Positions 59,434 through 64,000 of a stretch of 64,000 bases of DNA are shown in pieces. The DNA is from Solirubrobacterales bacterium (GTDB lineage Bacteria; Actinomycetota; Thermoleophilia; Solirubrobacterales; Solirubrobacteraceae). The stretch is taken from contig CANJIV010000001.1 of assembly GCA_947474595.1 (NCBI GenBank), positions 310,001-374,000 on the forward strand, written 5' to 3'. Both the position numbers and the translations under genes were made by a program. Positions within the stretch are counted from its first letter, which is position 1. Each line of letters begins with the position of its first letter. The notes beneath the pieces are model-generated. The model was not told where the DNA came from, searched no databases, and saw nothing but the letters and a program-made list of their open reading frames with translations.

Positions 59434-60872
59434 CGCTTCCGTGGTTGTGGGATATCAGTGATCGTACCCTCGGCCACTTCGGCCGCGAGTCCAACCGTCT
59501 CTGAGAGCGTCGGGTGAGGGTGGATCGTCAATGCTAGGTCGCCTGCTTCGGCACCCATCTCGATCGCATGGACTGCCTCAGCGATCAGTTCGCCCGCGCT
59601 GACACCAACGATGCCGGCCCCGAGGATTCGGCGGGTAGTGGGATCAACTAACAGCTTGGTTACTCCCTCTGGGCGCGAAACCGCCAACGCCCGGCCAGAG
59701 GCTGCCCATGGAAAGACTGCTTTCTCGTACTCAATGCCTTGAGCCTTGGCCTTAGTTTCGGTTAGGCCAACCCAGGCGACCTCTGGATCGGTGTAGGCGA
59801 CCGACGGGATACCGCGTGGGTCAAAGATGACTTGGTGACCGGCAATCACCTCAGCAGCGACCTTGGCCTCATGGGTAGCTTTGTGGGCAAGCATCGGCTC
59901 GCCAACTACATCGCCAACCGCATAGATGTGAGCGACATTAGTGGCTTGGCGCGCGTCAACGGCGATAAATCCACGCTCATCGACATTGACTCCAGCCGCA
60001 GCGCAGTCGACCTCTAGGCCGTTTGGCCGTCGACCGACGGCGACTAGAATCCGGTCATAGAGTTGCGGCTCCGGTGCTTCGGGGCCATCGAATGTCACGA
60101 GCAGCCCGTCTTTGCTGGCCTTTACCTCCGTTACCCGAGTGGAGAGGTGGATTGCCTCATAACGACCCGCTATCCGCTTCTGAAGCGGGCGGACAAGATC
60201 GAGATCGCATCCGGGCATCAACTGGTCCATCAACTCAACGACAGTTACTGTCGAGCCCAACGCGTCATAAACAGTTGCCATCTCGAGACCGATAATTCCA
60301 CCGCCAATAACCAAGAGCCGGCCCGGCAGGTCGGCTAGATCCAAGGCTCCGGTGGAATCCATCAACCGTGGATCGTCATAGGGAAGGCCAGGAATTTGAG
60401 CAACGCTGGAGCCTACGGCGATGATCGCGTTGTCGAAGGAAATCGACTTGGCGCCTTCCTCACTTATTACCTCGACAGTATTCGGCGAAGTGAATCGAGC
60501 GCTGCCTTGGACGACTTCCACCCCACGCTGCTTGGCCATCCCAGCCAGCCCCTCAGTCAGCTTGTCGACGACCGACTGCTTCCACGAGCGGACCCCGTCG
60601 ACGTCGATCTCGGGAGCACCGAAGCGGACACCGTGAGCGCCCACCTCTTCGCCTTCGGCGATCACGCGGGCTACATGCAGCAGCGCCTTAGATGGGATGC
60701 AGCCAACATTGAGGCAGACACCGCCGAGCGTGGCGCGTGGATCAACTACCGTCGCCTTGAGGCCTAGATCGGCGGCGCGGAAGGCAGCGGTGTAGCCGCC
60801 TGGTCCAGCGCCGAGTACTAGCAGCTGGGCGTGGTGGTCAGTCTTGGCCTTAGTCTTTTCTGTTTTAGCCAT
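59430..60872 (-). CDS. lpdA: Dihydrolipoyl dehydrogenase (E3)
   Basis: The 480-residue FAD enzyme has the glycine motif G21-x-G23-x2-G26, the redox disulfide C53/C58 in 'GGVCLNVGCIPSK', NAD motif 'VIGGGIIGLEMATVYDALGS' and C-terminal 'TIHPHPTLSETV' with the catalytic His-Glu dyad. It reoxidises dihydrolipoamide on the E2 component with NAD+. It follows aceF by 48 nt. Confidence 0.95.
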   Translation of the reverse strand: MAKTEKTKAKTDHHAQLLVLGAGPGGYTAAFRAADLGLKATVVDPRATLGGVCLNVGCIPSKALLHVARVIAEGEEVGAHGVRFGAPEIDVDGVRSWKQSVVDKLTEGLAGMAKQRGVEVVQGSARFTSPNTVEVISEEGAKSISFDNAIIAVGSSVAQIPGLPYDDPRLMDSTGALDLADLPGRLLVIGGGIIGLEMATVYDALGSTVTVVELMDQLMPGCDLDLVRPLQKRIAGRYEAIHLSTRVTEVKASKDGLLVTFDGPEAPEPQLYDRILVAVGRRPNGLEVDCAAAGVNVDERGFIAVDARQATNVAHIYAVGDVVGEPMLAHKATHEAKVAAEVIAGHQVIFDPRGIPSVAYTDPEVAWVGLTETKAKAQGIEYEKAVFPWAASGRALAVSRPEGVTKLLVDPTTRRILGAGIVGVSAGELIAEAVHAIEMGAEAGDLALTIHPHPTLSETVGLAAEVAEGTITDIPQPRKR

Positions 60873-60920
60873 CAGATCGCCTTGTGGTTGTGGTCGTCAT
60901 TGTGGTCGCTGTCGTCAATC

Positions 60921-62198
60921 TCACAGCAGTACCCTAAGGAAGTTGCCGAGAACGCCGGCAAGATGTGCGGTAAATCGAGCGGCAACGGCTCCGTCGATCA
61001 CGCGGTGATCGTAGGAGAGCGACAGCGGGAGTATCAGTCGCGGGACGAAGTCGCGCGAGTCCCAGACGGGCTTGGTTACCGCTCGAGTAACTCCGAGAAT
61101 CGCCACTTCAGGGGCATTTACAATCGGCGTAAACCCACTCCCGCCGATCCCCCCGAGACTTGAAATGGTAAATGTGCCACCAGTCATCTCGCCGATCTTA
61201 AGAGTGCCTTCACGGGCCTTGCCCGACAACTCAGAGAGCTGCGCGGCGAGATCAAGCAAGCCGCTCGTGTCGACGTTACGGATGACCGGGACAACCAGCC
61301 CATTGGGCGTATCGGCCGCAAAGCCAATGTTGTAGTAGCGCTTGAGGACCAGCTCTTCACCATCGAGGGATGAGTTGAGCTGGGGAAATTCCTTTAGAGA
61401 AACGACTACTGCTTTGAGCAGTAGCGCAACCATTGTCAGCTTCAGGCCGTCCTTGCCGTGCTCAGCGTTGGTCTGCTTGCGAAAAACCTCTAGCTCGGTG
61501 ATGTCAGCCTCGTCATGGTGAGTGACGTGAGGAATCATCGCCCAGTTGCGGGCTAAGTTGGCAGCAGAGATCTTCTGGATCTTGGTTAGCTTCACGCGCT
61601 CAACCTCGCCGTACTTAGCGAAGTCGACCTTGGGCCATGGAGCTAGCTCGAGGCCAGCACTAGGAGCCGCCAGTGCCTGCTCGATGCCGCTACCAGCAGC
61701 CGCTGCGGCCCGCACATCTTCCTTGGTGACTCGACCTTGTCTACCCGTACCGGTGACAGTGGTGAGATTGACGGAGAGCTCGCGGCCCAACCGGCGAGCG
61801 GTCGGACTTGCATAGGAAAGAGTGTCATCTTTGATCGCGGCCGCAGGCGCCGTGATGGCGGATTCAACCGCAACCGGCTCGGGCACGGCAACCGGCTCGG
61901 GCACGGCAACCGGCTCGGGCACGGCAGCCGGCTCGGGCACCGCAACCGGCTCGTCGCCACCGACCGACAGTGTCAACAGCACCGACCCTTGCGAAACGTG
62001 ATCACCGATCGCCACTCGCATCTCACTAACGACGCCGTCAACAGGAGCGGGAACGTCCATCGACGCCTTATCGGACTCGAGCGTGACCAGCGGATCCTCG
62101 GCGGCAACCACGTCGCCTACGCCAACGAGGATCTCGATCACAGGGATGTTGTCGAAGTCCCCGATGTCGGGAACCAGTACCTCTATTACGCTCGCCAC
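60921..62198 (-). CDS. aceF: Dihydrolipoamide acetyltransferase (E2)
   Basis: The 425-residue E2 has one N-terminal lipoyl domain with K44 in 'VTLESDKASMDVP', then a Pro/Glu/Val/Ala linker of 'AVPEPV' repeats (about 81-113). A subunit-binding domain follows (about 129-165, 'SPTARRLGRELSVNLTTVTGTGRQGRVTKEDV'), then the catalytic domain with H398 and D402 in DHRVID. It transfers acetyl from lipoamide to CoA. The GTG start has a strong CAGGAGG. Confidence 0.94.
   Translation of the reverse strand: MASVIEVLVPDIGDFDNIPVIEILVGVGDVVAAEDPLVTLESDKASMDVPAPVDGVVSEMRVAIGDHVSQGSVLLTLSVGGDEPVAVPEPAAVPEPVAVPEPVAVPEPVAVESAITAPAAAIKDDTLSYASPTARRLGRELSVNLTTVTGTGRQGRVTKEDVRAAAAAGSGIEQALAAPSAGLELAPWPKVDFAKYGEVERVKLTKIQKISAANLARNWAMIPHVTHHDEADITELEVFRKQTNAEHGKDGLKLTMVALLLKAVVVSLKEFPQLNSSLDGEELVLKRYYNIGFAADTPNGLVVPVIRNVDTSGLLDLAAQLSELSGKAREGTLKIGEMTGGTFTISSLGGIGGSGFTPIVNAPEVAILGVTRAVTKPVWDSRDFVPRLILPLSLSYDHRVIDGAVAARFTAHLAGVLGNFLRVLL
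61870..61953 (-). repeat. 18-bp tandem repeat in the E2 linker
   Basis: Four full 18-bp units (61870-61941) and 12 nt of a fifth. The first three are identical; the fourth differs at two bases. On the minus strand it encodes the AVPEPV linker repeat. Confidence 0.9.
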
Positions 62199-62226
62199 TG
62201 ATCCTCCTGAGGTTTAAGACTCATGC

Positions 62227-64000
62227 TTATACCTGCCACGGCACGGCTGCATCGACATCGATACCGTAACGCTCAATCGCCGCCGCGACCGTCTCGGCGT
62301 CGATCGTGGCATCGTCGGCGAGCGCTTTGAGTGCAGCAACCACGATGTGGTGGCGGTCAACTTCAAAGAAACGGCGCAGCGCTGCCCGCGAATCGCTGCG
62401 GCCAAAACCGTCGGTGCCAAGCGTGGTGTAGCGCCCCGATATGAAGGGGCGGATCTGATCCGGGAAGGCTCGCATGTAATCGGTCGACGCGACGATCGGG
62501 CTGCTGCTATCGGCCAGGCACTGCTGAACATATGAAAGCCGAGGTGGCTGTGTCGGGTGCAAACGGTTGTAGCGCTCGACCTCCAAGCCATCACGACGCA
62601 GCTCGGTGAAGCTGGTAACGCTCCAGACATCGCCGATAACACCGAAGTCACTCTCAAGTAGTTGAGCGGCGGCGATCACCTCACGCAGAATCGTTCCGGA
62701 TCCTAGGAGTGTGACGCGGGGCTTAGTGCGATCATCGGCGCCTTCGTGCAGTTGGTACATCCCCCGAAGGATCCCCTCCTCGACACCCTCAGGCAGTGCC
62801 GGATGATGGTAATTCTCGTTCATCACTGTTATGTAGAAGAAGACATCCTCCTGCTCGGCAAGCATCCGGCGCAGGCCGTCTTGAATGATTACGGCGAGCT
62901 CATAGGAGTAGGTCGGGTCATAGGAGACGCAGTTCGGGATCGTCGAGGCCAGCACATGGCTGTGACCATCCTCATGCTGCAAGCCCTCTCCATTAAGGGT
63001 TGTACGTCCGGCAGTACCGCCTAACAAGAAGCCCCTTGCCCGACTATCGCCAGCCGCCCAAGCTAGGTCGCCGATGCGCTGAAAGCCAAACATCGAGTAG
63101 AAGATGTAGAAAGGGATCATCGGCTGATCGTTGTTGCTGTAAGAGGTAGCCGCGGCGATCCATGAGGAGAAGGCGCCTGGCTCGTTGATCCCTTCTTGAA
63201 GAACTTGGCCGTTCTTATCTTCCTTGTAAAACATCAGCTGATCGGCATCTTCAGGCGAGTAGAGCTGACCGGCCTGAGAGAAGATTCCCAACTGCCGAAA
63301 CATTCCCTCCATGCCGAAAGTGCGCGACTCGTCGGGAATGATCGGCACTACGCGCTTACCTATCTCCTTATCGCGAACCAGCGCGGCGAGAATGCGTACA
63401 AAGGCCATCGTGGTAGAGATCTTGCGATCGCCAGTGTCGCTGAGCTGCGCGGAGAAAGCATCAAGGCCGGGCACCTTGAGCGCCTCGGCGCTGCGACTGC
63501 GCTGCGGCAGACTGCCGCCGAGTGCCGCGCGACGTTCCTTCAGTAGGCGAATCTCTGGGCTATCGGCGTCAGGCTTAAGAAACTCCGCTGCGGCCGCCTG
63601 CTCATCAGTCAGAGGCAAGTCGAAGCGGTCACGGAAGGCTATGAGCGACTTAGCGGTCATCTTCTTCTGCTGATGGGTGGTGTTCTGGCCTTCGCCATCC
63701 TCCCCCATTCCGTAACCCTTGATCGTCTTGGCCAGGATGACGGTCGGGCGCTTGTTGGCCTTGATCGCCTCGGCATAGGCGGCATAGACCTTGCGATCAT
63801 CGTGGCCTCCACGGTTCAAGAGCCAGATCTCCTCATCACTCCAGTCGGCCACCATCGCCGCCGTCTCGGGGTAGGCGCCAAAGAAGTGCTCGCGGACGTA
63901 GGCGCCGTCGCGTGACTTGTAAGTCTGGTAGTCGCCGTCGACTGCCTCCTGCATGCGTCGACGCAAGAATCCTTGACTGTCGCCAGCCAGCAGCTGCTCC
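62227..64000 (-). CDS. aceE: Pyruvate dehydrogenase E1, homodimeric type (partial)
   Basis: About 590 residues of the C-terminal part are visible; the frame stays open to the right edge of the window, so roughly the first third (about 300 residues, including most of the thiamine diphosphate domain) lies outside. Recognisable segments are 'GDYQTYKSRDGAYVREHFFG', 'NRGGHDDRKVYAAYAEA', 'AKTIKGYGMGEDGEGQNTTHQQKK' and 'GRTTLNGEGLQHEDGHSH'. It decarboxylates pyruvate and acetylates E2. It is 28 nt upstream of aceF. The C-terminus is complete. Confidence 0.95.
   Translation of the reverse strand, partial: EQLLAGDSQGFLRRRMQEAVDGDYQTYKSRDGAYVREHFFGAYPETAAMVADWSDEEIWLLNRGGHDDRKVYAAYAEAIKANKRPTVILAKTIKGYGMGEDGEGQNTTHQQKKMTAKSLIAFRDRFDLPLTDEQAAAAEFLKPDADSPEIRLLKERRAALGGSLPQRSRSAEALKVPGLDAFSAQLSDTGDRKISTTMAFVRILAALVRDKEIGKRVVPIIPDESRTFGMEGMFRQLGIFSQAGQLYSPEDADQLMFYKEDKNGQVLQEGINEPGAFSSWIAAATSYSNNDQPMIPFYIFYSMFGFQRIGDLAWAAGDSRARGFLLGGTAGRTTLNGEGLQHEDGHSHVLASTIPNCVSYDPTYSYELAVIIQDGLRRMLAEQEDVFFYITVMNENYHHPALPEGVEEGILRGMYQLHEGADDRTKPRVTLLGSGTILREVIAAAQLLESDFGVIGDVWSVTSFTELRRDGLEVERYNRLHPTQPPRLSYVQQCLADSSSPIVASTDYMRAFPDQIRPFISGRYTTLGTDGFGRSDSRAALRRFFEVDRHHIVVAALKALADDATIDAETVAAAIERYGIDVDAAVPWQV

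Overview
This 64 kb window is a gene-dense chromosomal segment of a moderately GC-rich actinobacterium (Actinomycetota). The assignment is inferred from gene content: an AdnA/AdnB-type helicase-nuclease, a PAC2-family protein, a PASTA-domain lipoprotein, a GAP-family membrane protein, a homodimeric-type pyruvate dehydrogenase E1, and many leaderless-looking gene starts with a TANNNT box 6-8 nt before the start codon. A relative of the Thermoleophilia is possible, but the sequence alone does not settle the class. No phage, insertion sequence, CRISPR array, rRNA or replication origin was seen. Three tRNA genes are present: Gly-TCC, Pro-GGG and Ala-TGC.

Region by region. 1-3.5 kb holds three poorly characterised surface or membrane proteins: a secreted HExxH protein, a membrane protein with a perfect 21-bp tandem repeat, and a double Tim44-like protein. 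3.5-9.3 kb has an HdeD-like membrane protein, a thioesterase-alcohol dehydrogenase pair, the three tRNAs, a FUSC-type protein, a flavin amine oxidase and a VOC protein. 9.3-15.5 kb has a 1164-residue fused 2-oxoacid:ferredoxin oxidoreductase divergent from an Lrp/AsnC regulator, then a P450 overlapping a GAP-family gene. 15.6-19.2 kb has a secreted S15/CocE-type hydrolase, 3-methyladenine glycosylase, a SHOCT protein and a short threonine-aldolase-like remnant. 19.3-22.8 kb is a beta-oxidation operon. 22.9-25.1 kb is groES-groEL with two CIRCE operators. 25.2-28.1 kb has yccF and a DrrAB-like ABC exporter operon. 28.1-33.7 kb has citrate synthase, a nucleotide-sugar-epimerase-like protein, a sulfite-oxidase-like molybdoenzyme, a 7Fe ferredoxin, a secreted protein and Mrp.

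33.8-38.9 kb has Kup divergent from an MBOAT/SGNH pair (likely surface O-acylation) and a lysine-rich basic protein. 39.2-47.7 kb has an inositol-monophosphatase-like protein divergent from the helicase-nuclease, a PASTA lipoprotein, aldose 1-epimerase, PAC2, an OB-HD nuclease-like protein and an Asn/Gln-rich lipoprotein. 47.7-54.1 kb has DUF2855, a cupin, an MFS transporter interrupted by one in-frame TAG, YaaA, a DHA2-type exporter and DUF1963. 54.2-59.0 kb has acetoacetyl-CoA synthetase, YciI, and an SDR-DUF35-thiolase operon. 59.0-64 kb is an aceE-aceF-lpd-cupin operon whose aceE runs off the right edge.

Together the genes cover central carbon entry (pyruvate dehydrogenase, citrate synthase), CoA-thioester catabolism (thioesterase, FadBA-like pair, acetoacetyl-CoA synthetase, SDR/DUF35/thiolase), redox chemistry, stress response and envelope functions. 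No single large undescribed system stands out. The most noteworthy observations are the recurring leaderless promoter pattern, a symmetric bidirectional -10 site, the in-frame stop in the MFS gene, an atypical tRNA-Gly core, the opening three-gene surface block and several domain-level oddities.
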